NCBI GenBank assembly: GCA_910574475.1
Contig: CAJTAT010000001.1
Coordinates: 434,001-498,000, forward strand
Reading direction: 5' to 3'
Length of the DNA: 64,000 nucleotides
Origin: Clostridia bacterium
Lineage (GTDB): Bacteria > Bacillota > Clostridia > Lachnospirales > Lachnospiraceae
Made by a program: the position numbers and the translations under genes. Below the pieces are notes generated by a model. The model ran no database searches. It saw only the letters and a list, made by a program, of their open reading frames with translations, and was not told where the DNA came from. This document shows positions 23,668 to 33,999 of this stretch, piece after piece. How positions within the stretch are numbered: position 1 is the first letter of the stretch; each line of letters opens with the position of its first letter.

Positions 23668-25670
23668 TAGCTACACGCATTAGTATTATTACTTCAGCCA
23701 TTACCTTAATAGGTATGCTTTTGCTTTGGTTTATCGTGTCCAACCGCGTTTCTTTAATGGTAGAAAACAACATTACGAACCAAATGATTGATGCAGTGGA
23801 ATCCAGAGCTGCAATCATCAATGATTATGTGGCGTCTGCAGAAGAATATATGGCAGCCTTTGCCCTGAGCAGTGAGGTCTATGATCTTCTTGCAAATCCA
23901 GAGGATCCTGCTCTTCTCCAACAAGGTCAGAAGTATACGGAAGACTTTGCCGCAGTCAAGGGAACCTTTGAGGGATTGTATATTGGTACTCCCTCCACAT
24001 ATATTTTGACACACACTTCTCAGGGAGCCATCGGAATGACTACCCGGACTGGTGAATCTCTGGAGGAATTCCAGAATACGATTTTGGCTCAGCCACAACT
24101 GACTAATCTGGGAATTATGAAATCTCCAGGAACCGGAAGTATGATTCTTTCTATGTACTATCCTCTTTTTGAGGGTCAGAAATGCATTGGCTATGTAGGT
24201 GCCGGTGTTTATGCCAGCCGATTAATGGATGCTTTACTGGATCTGGACATTGAAGGCTTGCCAAACAGCGAGTATGTATTTTTAAATGTAGACACTGGTA
24301 CATATCTATATCATGAAGACGATGCACTGTTAAATACACAGACTACTGATAAAGGCTACCTAGAAATCCTTGAAAAGATAAAAGCAAATGATAGCACACA
24401 GGCTGGTACATACTCCTATGAAGATGAAAATGGAGTAGAGCAACTGGTTGTATACAAATTCTTAAAGGATCGAAACTGGGTTTTCATGGTTCGCGATAAT
24501 GCGTCAGAAGTCTATGGAAGAGTAGCGACAGTACGCATTACAGTAGGTATTTTGTGCGCAATTGTAGCAGCGTTCATTATCCTTGTGACGCTGTTGATCT
24601 TGTACCGGGAAGGCCGGGAGCTTATGGTGGTGGAAAGAGCTATCCGACGTCTTGGAAATCTAGAGCTTTCTGTGGATAAAGAATTAGAATCATTTTGTGG
24701 CAGAACCGATGAGATTGGTATGATTGCACAGACAATTCATCATGTCTGTGACTGCCTGCGAAAGACAATTGACGATATTGGTCGTATTTTAGGTGAAATG
24801 GCAGATGGCAATATTGCGGTGGATGTTGCAAGAAATGAATCATATTATATTGGCGATTTTAAAGTTCTGGCAGAAAGCTTAAAAAGCATCCGCACCCATC
24901 TTATGGATGTCATGCGCGATATCACGCAAATTGCAACTCAGGTAAATAGCGGCGCCAATCAGGTATCCACCGGAGCTCAGGCGTTGTCCCAGGGTACGAT
25001 GCAGCAGAAGGTTTCTATCAATGGGCTTGTATCCAATGTCACTGAGATCACGACGCAGATTCAGAACAGTACTGTCCGTTGCAGCAATGCCAGCGATCTG
25101 GTGGACAGAGCCACGGGTTATGCTGCGGAGGCTGATACAAAGATGGAACAGCTTGTTGCCGCAACAAAGAATATTGACCAATCCTCCACTCAAATTGTCA
25201 GTATCATAAAAACAATTCAGGATATTGCTTTCCAGACAAATGTTCTTTCACTGAACGCCGCAGTTGAAGCTGCCCGAGCAGGCACTGCTGGAAAAGGCTT
25301 CTCTGTAGTCGCTGATGAGGTTCAAAATCTGGCAGCTAAATCTGCCGAAGCCGCCAGGAATACCAGCGCACTGATTGGCCGCTCAATTGATGATGTGAAA
25401 ACAGGTACAGAATCTACAAATCTTGCCATTTCTGCCATGCAGGTAATCAGTGAATGTATCCAATCTATCAAAGTCCTGATGGATGAGATATCCCTTGCCA
25501 GCGTCCAGCAGTCAGAAATGATTGTTTCTGTAGAAAATAGAATCAAAGAAGTGTCTAATGTAATACAGGCAAACTCCTCCGCTGCCGAGGAAAGTGCCGC
25601 AATATCTAACGAATTATCTAATCAGGCAAAGACTTTGAATCAACTTATTAGTCAGTTCCGTATTCAATAA
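23637..25670 (+). CDS. methyl-accepting chemotaxis protein, 5' end split by a MITE
   Basis: Transmembrane chemoreceptor signalling to CheA/CheW. First membrane helix SIITSAITLIGMLLLWFIVS, an extracellular dCache-like sensor region (about residues 40-290), second helix VGILCAIVAAFIILVTLLIL, HAMP linker, then the cytoplasmic signalling hairpin with the tip IAFQTNVLSLNAAVEAARAG and EVQNLAAKSAEAARNTS. The native start is ATG at 23370 (AGGGGTG upstream), but after 9 codons the MITE intervenes and brings TGA stops at 23577 and 23634. The remaining frame begins with a TTG at 23637 that has no obvious ribosome binding site. All domains remain intact downstream, so low-level reinitiation is possible; otherwise it is a pseudogene of 23370-25670. 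Confidence 0.85.
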   Translation: MRRVCPCQERVATRISIITSAITLIGMLLLWFIVSNRVSLMVENNITNQMIDAVESRAAIINDYVASAEEYMAAFALSSEVYDLLANPEDPALLQQGQKYTEDFAAVKGTFEGLYIGTPSTYILTHTSQGAIGMTTRTGESLEEFQNTILAQPQLTNLGIMKSPGTGSMILSMYYPLFEGQKCIGYVGAGVYASRLMDALLDLDIEGLPNSEYVFLNVDTGTYLYHEDDALLNTQTTDKGYLEILEKIKANDSTQAGTYSYEDENGVEQLVVYKFLKDRNWVFMVRDNASEVYGRVATVRITVGILCAIVAAFIILVTLLILYREGRELMVVERAIRRLGNLELSVDKELESFCGRTDEIGMIAQTIHHVCDCLRKTIDDIGRILGEMADGNIAVDVARNESYYIGDFKVLAESLKSIRTHLMDVMRDITQIATQVNSGANQVSTGAQALSQGTMQQKVSINGLVSNVTEITTQIQNSTVRCSNASDLVDRATGYAAEADTKMEQLVAATKNIDQSSTQIVSIIKTIQDIAFQTNVLSLNAAVEAARAGTAGKGFSVVADEVQNLAAKSAEAARNTSALIGRSIDDVKTGTESTNLAISAMQVISECIQSIKVLMDEISLASVQQSEMIVSVENRIKEVSNVIQANSSAAEESAAISNELSNQAKTLNQLISQFRIQ

Positions 25671-25674
25671 AAAG

Positions 25675-25713
25675 AGTGGTGTCGGTTAAGGCAATGTTTT
25701 AACCGACACCACT
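25675..25713 (+). terminator. terminator after the chemotaxis receptor
   Basis: Perfect 15-bp stem AGTGGTGTCGGTTAA/TTAACCGACACCACT with a 9-nt loop, followed by TTCTC. Strong hairpin, short T tract. Confidence 0.85.
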
Positions 25714-25807
25714 TTCTCATTATAAGCAATTATCTCTACAGTAGGTTGATCACTAGACAGCTCAGCCCCCTACTCCAATCACAAGCACCTGGGTTCTTTC
25801 CTCGTCA

Positions 25808-26308
25808 TTATGCCGAACCTCCACACTCTTCATCCAATCCTTTTAGGATCCCAAGTCCGTGAGGCAGGGAGGAGAGAATAAACTCCAGACATTCCTTGAC
25901 TGCCTTAGGGCTTCCCGGCAGATTGACAATCAACGTTTCATTGCGAATTACGGAAGCTCCCCGGCTCAGCATTGCTCTGGGAGTAACTTGAAGGGAAAGC
26001 ACACGCATAGCCTCCGCAATTCCCGGGGCATTTCTTGTTGCCACATTCATGGTGGCCTCCGGTGTCCTGTCTCTCTGAGAAAATCCAGTACCACCAGTTG
26101 TCAGGATTAAGTCTGCTTTCTCCCTGTCTGCGCAGACACAGAGAACCTCTTCTAACTTATCTTGATCATCTGGTACGATTTTCTCCCGAATAATCTCGTA
26201 TTCTCCTGACTCCTCCAGAATTTTGCGGATCATAGGACCGCTTTTGTCCTCCCTCCACCCCTCGTATCCGCTGTCGCTTACCGTTATAATTGCTGTTCTC
26301 CATTTCAT
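25808..26308 (-). CDS. mogA: molybdopterin adenylyltransferase-type protein, MogA/MoaB
   Basis: 166-residue MoaB/MogA-fold protein for the adenylylation step of molybdenum cofactor synthesis. Motifs seen are ITVSDSGYEGWREDKSGP, LILTTGGTGFSQRDRTPEAT (molybdopterin-binding TTGGTG) and the C-terminal LPGSPKAVKECLEFI. I start at 26308 (MKWRTAIITVSD), where GAGGTGAAGA precedes the ATG; an upstream frame to 26365 lacks support. No other molybdenum cofactor genes are nearby. Confidence 0.88.
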   Translation of the reverse strand: MKWRTAIITVSDSGYEGWREDKSGPMIRKILEESGEYEIIREKIVPDDQDKLEEVLCVCADREKADLILTTGGTGFSQRDRTPEATMNVATRNAPGIAEAMRVLSLQVTPRAMLSRGASVIRNETLIVNLPGSPKAVKECLEFILSSLPHGLGILKGLDEECGGSA

Positions 26309-26495
26309 AGTCTTCACCTCTGTTTTCATTCGTACTGACATGTTTTCACAAAAAAATTGTACCATAAATCAGGAGAAAATTGACGATAAATTTTAATATT
26401 ACTTATTTTTATATATTTTACAGCCCCAAAAAGAGTGCTAAAATATCTGCAAAAGAAAATACAGACCTGAAGCTTATGAAAGGAAGGAATTACAT

Positions 26496-26783
26496 ATGGG
26501 ATTATTTTCAAAAAAACCGAAAGTACACATGGAGGAAACCCAGAAAAATAAAGTTAAAATGCGTCAGTTATTTAATCAGTCTGTCTCTGACGGAGATACC
26601 TATCAGGTTCTCTACGCCACTACAGGATCCACATGGAAAGAGAGCGACGTCCTGTCTGACACACGAGTATACCAGTTTATCAGCCTTGTATTCGGATACA
26701 GGGAAACAGATTTCAAACAAGTCCTATTTGGCAGAGCTCCTCCATCTCACGCTCAAAGTCGGCCACTGCATCATATTATGTAA
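26496..26783 (+). pseudogene. 5' fragment of an unidentified gene
   Basis: Begins with a credible ribosome binding site (AAAGGAAGG) and MGLFSKKPKVHMEETQKNKV, then about 75 plausible residues to YRETDFKQV. After this the sequence turns into low-quality text that overlaps the 3' end of the converging minus-strand gene. The downstream part seems to have been lost by rearrangement. I do not recognise the family. Confidence 0.5.
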
Positions 26784-27811
26784 TGGCGTCCAGAATTGTT
26801 GACTTTCTGCTGCCATTTACTCCTGTAAATCAAGTTTTCATAATACGCTGTAATCATCTCCCTCGTCTTAGGCTCATACAGTTTCAAGTGGAACAAAAAT
26901 CCGCAGCAATTCGTATCCGGCTGTTTTTGTTCAAACCAATCCGTCAGATTTTGTTTCAGTCCTTCTCCAAACTGTGTATATTCCCCTTCCGAATCGCCCG
27001 TCTCTGTCAACGGTAAAAATGTAACCGACAGTACAATGCGCGGTTCTTTCTGTCCCTTTTCCAATCCATAATAAAACAACACACCCAGTTCTATCAGAAG
27101 CCGTTCCTTCGTCAGGTCAAATGATTCCAACAGCAGATCTGCCATCTGGCGGATTACCTGTGCTCCAAAACGGTCCGACCGCACCGTTCCCACAACGACT
27201 TCTTCCATCACGCCTCCCGATGCCCTAAGCTGCTGGAAAGATATCTCCGGCGTCCGGTAAATAAATTCCTCCGATACCTCCAGATATCTCTTTTCTTTCT
27301 TATCGTACAGCAGATTCTGATTACAGATCAGACTGATATAAGGAAGCGCCGCGTTCTCATCCGTCCGAATTTCAGGCGGTAAAGCCCCTGTCTGCTTCAG
27401 AAATCTTCTTCCCTCTTCTGTTGACTCAACCAGAAACCACAGTCCGTCTTCTCCCCTTTCACCGCGGACTATACAGGAATAAGACAACTTCTCCAAACTT
27501 GTCCGCCTGTGGGCAGATTTCACCCGGTTTTGCATCGTTTGATTCCAGTCCTTCCACAACTCCGCCATTTCCCGGCTTATCATCAAAATGCTTTCCATCA
27601 CACAACTAAGTTCCTTCTGCACTTCTATCTCTTTACAAAATCGCCGATATCTTCTATCACGTTCCTCTTTGCTGATTTTTTTATTCACTTTAAATATTTT
27701 TATAACTGTCTCCCTATCAAAATTGGGAACCAAGCCAACAATACCATTTCCACCCTCCCCCACTTTAGTTCTATTATTTACCTTGCATGGTGCTTCTTTA
27801 TATTCCTGCAT
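26771..27811 (-). CDS. chimeric ORF: protein-kinase-like N-terminus joined to an unknown protein
   Basis: The first about 70 residues from the ATG at 27811 look like the N-lobe of a Ser/Thr protein kinase: glycine loop GEGGNGIVGLV, lysine in VIKIFKVNKK, and the alpha-C glutamate in FCKEIEVQKEL. The frame then changes character at about residue 70, SCVMESILMISREMAEL, and continues as a 275-residue protein I do not recognise, with no catalytic loop (HRD) or DFG motif. Base composition also shifts at the junction, the kinase part being A+T-richer. The frame is open back to 27883, but the ATG at 27811 overlaps the end of the upstream decayed gene, as in a coupled operon. Probably the product of a deletion joining two genes. 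Confidence 0.55.
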   Translation of the reverse strand: MQEYKEAPCKVNNRTKVGEGGNGIVGLVPNFDRETVIKIFKVNKKISKEERDRRYRRFCKEIEVQKELSCVMESILMISREMAELWKDWNQTMQNRVKSAHRRTSLEKLSYSCIVRGERGEDGLWFLVESTEEGRRFLKQTGALPPEIRTDENAALPYISLICNQNLLYDKKEKRYLEVSEEFIYRTPEISFQQLRASGGVMEEVVVGTVRSDRFGAQVIRQMADLLLESFDLTKERLLIELGVLFYYGLEKGQKEPRIVLSVTFLPLTETGDSEGEYTQFGEGLKQNLTDWFEQKQPDTNCCGFLFHLKLYEPKTREMITAYYENLIYRSKWQQKVNNSGRHYII

Positions 27812-30625
27812 ATTCTTCCAACTCTCTTTCCGAATCTGCATCATATAAATATCTCTCACACAGTTTATCATATATATTAGCAACTTTAGGATATCTTGTT
27901 CTCACTGCATCAGCATTTTCCTTATATTTCTTTGCAAGCCCCCGTTCTTCTACACCACCCGTTGGACTAAAAACACCTCGTTGATTAAATATTCCTGTCA
28001 CATAAGAGTTCTCTAATCGTTCATCTCCATACTGCTGAATGGCTTCCCGAATTGATTCATGTGGATACTATCCATCTTCTCCTATCAGTGAATTTGAAAA
28101 AACGGTGCCCAAAAGAGAAGTAAACAGCCTCGCCTGATGCTGTTGTCTTAACAATTCTCCAAATTCATCTATCCACTCAAATAATTTCTCTTTTTCTACA
28201 TTTCCATTATTTATAGCCGGACAAAACTTCGCATCATAAAATAGTGAAAAAACACTATTTATCACTTTTTCATCTGCACTTTCTTCCCTTTTAACATCCT
28301 CATTATCTTTTTTGTAAATAATAGAAACCATCTCTGCATACATTATCGGTGAAGATTCTAAACATTTCCGGAAACATCTCATATCGTCCCATTCTAACAC
28401 TCCACGATATGCCAGCTCTAATTTTGCAACTCTCATACATTCTTTTGTATTACTATATTCACTTTGCAAAACTTTCAATATTTGTCCCAAATCATGCGAA
28501 GTCATCGAAGTAACTGTTCCTATTTCTAATGTATACAATTCTTGCATAATTACCAAAATTTCTTCTGGTCGAAAATACTTGACATAACTATGAAGTGCGT
28601 CCATTAGAGTCACCTGATCCGAGTACTTCCTCATTTCTTTTATGATAAAGCGGCAAGTTTCTTCATCATCTTTGTGAGAATAATTTCTAAACTTCCAGTA
28701 TTTCTTTTTTATCTGTTCATTTTCAAAACTAATAAGCGGCATTTCCTCTGCATCAATTACTTCAATCAATAATATACTTATTAAAACTCCTTCGTTTACA
28801 TGATGTTCTTTTGCAGTAGTTACCGCTTTGCCTAGACAAGTTTTATCTTTCCAATATGCCGTCCTCAGATACAAAATCATAATATCTTTGTATACCTCAT
28901 CACTAATAAGCAATAAAAACAAATTTTAAACATAATAATAAATATTCTTTATATGCATATCTTAAATCAGCATATGTTGCCATAATAGGTTCCTCAGCCG
29001 TTCTATATCTGGGCTTACTTGGAGAACCTACCATATGTGAATTTCTTCCCGGTAACTCATCATAAATCAGTTCCCAAATATCATACCCATTATCAAAAGC
29101 CTCCTTTGCCAGAAAGTTCTTATCCTCCTGTGATAGGACAGTAACATTACACCATGCACAAAAAATTTGCTTCAAAGTTTCTTTAGGACTATTACTAATT
29201 GCATATTTTATCTTTAAATCATGCATCTTTAAAAACCATCTTACCGCCCATGCCGCATATTCTTTTTGTGATAAAAATTGTTCAATCCCCCAAATAAAAT
29301 GTGTATAGTAATTTGTACCAAATAATCCATCTCCCTTATCTCTTGAAAAGACCTCTACAAGCCCTGTCGCATTTGTCCACTCATCATCCAAACGTCGGAT
29401 AACTGCTTTTGGAGATGCCTCACATAATATCGAAAAATACTTCGCAATAGAAAGCCACTGATTTAGTGTTTTAATCTCTGTCAAAAGCCTCTCTACCACT
29501 CTATCTATCTTTTTTTGGCTACTGACATCCTTTTTATAATATGCTTTCATAACAAAGCTACGAAACAAGCCTTCCTTCAATGTCCCTGTCCAAAATGGTT
29601 TTCCTCCTGGTAACACCCCCGCATAATCTTGTTGCTCCTGTGGAAAATTAAAGACTGGATCTGGCTCAGATATAATTTCTAACACACAACTCCACCATGT
29701 ATTTTAAATCTTACAAAAAATGGTTCCTCTCCTCTCATATATGGTTTTATATCTTCAATTATTTGCTCATACTTACGTCCACATAATTGCTCTAATACAA
29801 CCTGATCTCCTTCTGCTTCTATATTTTCCACGGATTATTTTTTTCTTAAGTGGTACATACAATCCATGGGTATCTTCTACCATTGCATAAGCCACTTCAT
29901 GAGACATTCCTGCCTCTTCTAATTTTTTTACTATTGTACTTCTTTTTCTTTTTCTAACTTTAATAGACTCTTTACCTGCACAATATTCCTCTTCCCCATA
30001 TATAAAAATATTTGTGTTATTTGGAATGGCATATATTTGTTCAGCATTAAACCATGGAATCAAAATTTTCCCTCCTAGTTTTGGATTCTCTTCATTTGCT
30101 TGCCTGAGATTCTGCCACTCCTCTTCCTTTCTTACTACAAAGACTACTTTTCCCGTATTCAATCTACGCAGTTCATTCAAGATACAATAAATCGTCTCTT
30201 CTTTGCATTGACCTGAAACGTAAATGCATTCATCACCTATATGTTCTTCAAAAATTTCTTTAAAAACCTCATCATCAATCTCAAAAAAAGACAGATTAAG
30301 ACTAGGATTCGCTGTTTGTTTTGCCAATTCAATTTCTTGTTGATCCAAAGAATAAACTTCTCATCTCTCTATGCAAAGCGTCTTTTAATAAATATCGACT
30401 TCCTTCATCCGTTTTCTTTGCCAATTCTTTCATATTCTCTCTGGATAAAAGATTTGACATATCTTCAACGATATTATCTCCACCCTCTACCTGTTGCAAA
30501 AAGAATTCTCCTGCATCAATAAAAAGTTTGCTCCATTCCTTTTTATTTTTGTACGCATTAAGTTTATCGATAGCAGCTCCTAATACTATCTCACCAGTTT
30601 TTTCTACTACTTTTTCTTCTATCAT
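27798..30625 (-). pseudogene. remnant of a very large gene of unknown function, multiple frameshifts
   Basis: Consecutive fragments of one gene in changing frames. From the start: 30625-30329 (MIEEKVVEKTGEIVLGAAID, helical), 30348-29773 (Rossmann-like text such as GKVVFVVRKEEEW and IPNNTNIFIYGEEEY), a piece at about 29830-29700 in another frame (LEQLCGRKYEQIIEDI), 29685-28903, 28922-28068, and, in the same frame after a single TAG, 28067-27798 ending ERELEEYAGI. The 28.9-kb frameshift is at an AAAA run. The shape resembles the large STAND/AVAST-like proteins of defence islands, but I see no intact Walker A motif, so this is only a resemblance. A kinase-like gene follows with overlap. Strongly A+T-rich. 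Confidence 0.65.
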
Positions 30626-30742
30626 AAAACTCCTTTTTCCTAACTATATATTTTTACTTTTCTTCTTGTTTGGGAACTACCACTGCCATAATAGGAATTG
30701 CAACAAGATTTTCTCAACCACGTCCATTGTTATCTTCTTTAA

Positions 30743-31932
30743 TTATGCTTTTATATACCTCTGCTTAGAGCTTTTAGGCTTATCTGGTAATGTCATTTTT
30801 AATTTACCCGCACTCACAAGCGGTGCCACCAGACTAATCATTGTATAAGTACGAGATTTACCCGTAAATTCAATTAATTCGGCCCTTGATCTAGGTATTG
30901 AGCAGAAATCTAAAATCGCTTTTTCTGATGTTGTATTTTCTTTATAACAGTCATTCTTCATAACCACTTTAGTGTGTTTTCCGTATGCAGACTATAATCA
31001 CGATGCACTAATGCATTTAAAATTGCTTCTCTAACTGCTTTAATTGGATATTCCGGTTTATCCTTTCTCTTCCCATTATCATCTATAATAGTCTTAGTTC
31101 GACTATTCTTTCGTACAAATTCAACTGCTTCTTCCAACATATCTGGTATTGCGCCTGTAATCCGCTTGTTATCAATGAAGCGTTCTCCACTTTCTCCTAC
31201 TGTTCCCATCTCCGTTCCAGGCAAACATACTGCAGTAATGCAGAGCTGGGGAAAGTATGTTTGAGGATATTTAGAAAACGTCATTATCCCAGCCAATGTA
31301 GGAACATTACATGCCGTAACTGCCATCAATTCCAAAATTTCTTCATTCGATACATTTTCCGAAAGATTTCTTCTCTCCTGTTTTACCATAGTCAAATAGT
31401 CATTTAAACGCTTTTCGTCCAAAAGCTGTAATTTAGCTTCATCTACTGTACGAATATCATCACGAATTCTTTTACGAAAAGCTTCATAACTATATACTTC
31501 ATATTCACTCATTGGCTCATCAGACTCCCCAACACGAATATAAGAACCTTTGATTCTACCAACGCCTTTATAAAACACTGGTCTTTCCGTAATATCTACA
31601 CCCGGAATTTCAGCGGATACAATCACTTTATCTTCAATGTCACAGACCGTAAATAAAGCTCTTATCATTGGTTCCATCTGTTTGCACTGCTCTGTTACCT
31701 TCTTCTGTAAATCCTGTGGATCATAAACTCCTTTTATTTTATATTTATCATTTTCATCAACGCCAAAAATAATAACGCCGCCTTCATCTTGGTTCGAAAA
31801 CGAAGAAAGTGTATCATATAATCTGGTTGGACAACCTTTTTCAGCTGCCTTTAATTCAACTGTCTGTTTTTCTGTTTTCAATTTCTGTATATCAAAAACC
31901 AATTTTTTCAATGCTTCTGCTTGCATAATCAA
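30743..31932 (-). pseudogene. AlbA_2/Schlafen-type ATP-binding protein, deleted and frameshifted
   Basis: Residues 1-324 (31932-30958) form the N-terminal AlbA_2 (DUF4325-like, Schlafen-type) domain, ETVELKAA-type region here TVELKAAEKG, GGVIIFGVDEND and the end of the second domain AVREAILNALVHRDYSL. The frame then stops after LHTENTLKWL, where the family continues with an ATPase-like C-domain. A short frame at 30967-30743 supplies a typical winged-helix tail (SRAELIEFTGKSRTYTM). Some 100-150 residues between are missing. Such proteins are often transcription regulators or defence-associated. It is probably inactive. Confidence 0.7.
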
Positions 31933-31989
31933 CCCTCTTTCAGATAATATATTTTAATTATATCTTCCAGCATATCTGAAGCCAACAAA

Positions 31990-32050
31990 TTTGATAACTA
32001 AAAATTAAATTTGATAACAATTTTTCTATTTTTGACAACTTGTTATCAAA
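31990..32050. promoter_or_regulatory. cluster of TTTGATAAC operator repeats
   Basis: Three copies: direct at 31990-31998 and 32010-32018 (20-bp spacing) and inverted at 32042-32050. The last two form an 11-bp inverted repeat TTTGATAACAA/TTGTTATCAAA. They lie upstream of the AlbA_2 gene and cover its likely promoter. Confidence 0.6.
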
Positions 32051-32175
32051 CTTTTTCCTCTTGTCCTTTTTAAAAGGAACATTAAGATAAAACAATTTCA
32101 TCCTTCTTGTTTAATTATATATAACAGAATATAAGTAAGCCGCCTTAATATACTGAATTTTTCTAAATTTAGCAA

Positions 32176-33909
32176 TTATATAGGCAGACTCTCCCTCACA
32201 CAAAGCACGCCCCACCCCACCTGCGGATTCGGATATTCCTCAAAAGCCGGCAGTGGCTGGGCCCCCTTCTGGAGATAAGCCTTCACCTTCTCCCCATAAA
32301 GAAAGGGATCATTGCCCTCCGTGATTCCCCACTGCATCAAAAGAGCCGCGGCTCCCGTCACAAAAGGCGTGGCAAAGGAAGTTCCCGTGGCCTCAGCGTA
32401 ACCGCCCCCGGGAGCTGTCGTAGTAATATTTACTCCAGGAGCCACAAGTGTAGGTTTGGGGAGATCCTGCTCCCGCGTATTGCCGCGGCCGGAGAAATCA
32501 GCGTAAGTCATGCGAAGGCTGTCGTAGGCGCCCACGGCAATAATTTTTCGGGCAGTGGAGGGAATGGTGAGGGTCGTGTAGGGGGTTGGGTATAAAAAGC
32601 GCGTCACTCCGTTCAAAGCTGCACTGCTGGGCAGCCACATATGATAAGTGCCGTCCCGTATCTGGTGCGGAACCAGTGTAAAGCTCCAGATTCCCATATC
32701 TATATAATCTCTTCTTGGGAGAAATTCTATATAGATTTCCTGTGACTGACTGTATGGAGTAGGCTCTCCATAGTACAAAAGGATCTCCGTATTTTCCAGA
32801 GTAAACCGCTGGGGTCCGAGAATATTCTGGATAGGTCCCACTCTTCTTCCTCCGGGACTGGTCAACATAATATCCACAGTGTCCACATAGGATTTCCAGA
32901 TCTGAACGCTCAAAGCCGCTTCATATTCCCCTACTGCCAACGGAATCTCCATTACCTGTCTTTCCTCCAGTGTTCCGCTGGTATGTCCGGCTGCATATCC
33001 CTCATTTCCCGTACCTACACAGATTACAGATTTCCAGATGTTTGCCATATCCGTAATGTAAGTTTCTAAAAGAGAGGTTCCGTCATGCGCGCCATACGTA
33101 TTGCCGAAGCTAATATTGACTGCCACAGGCAGATTGTACTCAATGGCTTTTCGCAGGCAGTAGTCCAGCCCCTGCATCAATTCTGTTGTCCTGGGAAATG
33201 ATTCTGCTCTGGGCACTCCAAGCTTCACTACTAATATAGGGCTGCGACTGGCCACTCCCCTGTAACGGCCGTTGCTGGCCCGCCCATTTCCTGCTGCTAT
33301 GCCAAGGACCCTGGTACCGTGGCCACTGTTATCTATACTAGGCACCAGGCTCCGGCCTCGGCCTTCATCATACTCCTGGAGGGCTTCATTGATTTGTTCC
33401 CTGGTATATTCTGTTCCAACGGCATAACCCTCGGGGGGATTTCCGGGAATTGTCTGATCCCAAAGAGCCAGAATCCGACTGCTGCCGTCCTCATTTCGAA
33501 AATCCGGGTGAGCATAGTCTACCCCCGAATCCAGAACTGCCACCAAAACCCCATCCCCAAACAGGTCATACTGGGAATTCTGCACAGCAGTCATACAAGA
33601 AGCTGTTCTTCCCTGATTGACAGAGAAAAACAGCCTCTTTGGTTTCTCGATATATTCAATTTCGGGGACCTGTACCAGACGGTCAATCAATGACTCTGGA
33701 ACAGTCAGAATCGCATACTCATTCTGGAGTTCCACCACTGTCAGTCCTTCCTGAGTCAAAGGACTCAAGTCTCCAGAGTATTTCACGATCACTTCCCAGG
33801 TCCTCTCTTCCTGGTTAAAACCTACATTTAGATTCAGAGATTTTTTCCTCTCCTCTTCTGTGGCATCCAAAGCCAGATTCAACATGTTTTCTATTTTAGG
33901 GCTATCCAT
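32176..33909 (-). CDS. S8 family subtilisin-like serine protease
   Basis: 577-residue subtilase without signal peptide. The catalytic triad is Asp127 (AVLDSGVDYAHPDF), His197 (NSGHGTRVLGIAAG) and Ser511 (GTSFATPFVTGAAA), with a large insert between His and Ser as in the Csp-type clostridial proteases. An N-terminal propeptide-like region covers about 1-100. The start at 33909 (MDSPKIENML) has GGAG 8 nt upstream. Clostridial relatives act on spore cortex lytic enzymes or are secreted by unknown routes. A 186-bp duplicate of its 5' part lies at 40848-41033. Confidence 0.9.
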   Translation of the reverse strand: MDSPKIENMLNLALDATEEERKKSLNLNVGFNQEERTWEVIVKYSGDLSPLTQEGLTVVELQNEYAILTVPESLIDRLVQVPEIEYIEKPKRLFFSVNQGRTASCMTAVQNSQYDLFGDGVLVAVLDSGVDYAHPDFRNEDGSSRILALWDQTIPGNPPEGYAVGTEYTREQINEALQEYDEGRGRSLVPSIDNSGHGTRVLGIAAGNGRASNGRYRGVASRSPILVVKLGVPRAESFPRTTELMQGLDYCLRKAIEYNLPVAVNISFGNTYGAHDGTSLLETYITDMANIWKSVICVGTGNEGYAAGHTSGTLEERQVMEIPLAVGEYEAALSVQIWKSYVDTVDIMLTSPGGRRVGPIQNILGPQRFTLENTEILLYYGEPTPYSQSQEIYIEFLPRRDYIDMGIWSFTLVPHQIRDGTYHMWLPSSAALNGVTRFLYPTPYTTLTIPSTARKIIAVGAYDSLRMTYADFSGRGNTREQDLPKPTLVAPGVNITTTAPGGGYAEATGTSFATPFVTGAAALLMQWGITEGNDPFLYGEKVKAYLQKGAQPLPAFEEYPNPQVGWGVLCVRESLPI

Positions 33910-33999
33910 AGAGTGTACTCCAAACCTTTTTATCACTCTATGCACTTATGGCCCGTCTGGAAGTTTGTCTCAATAAAGTACTATTCTGTCATTCTCTCA

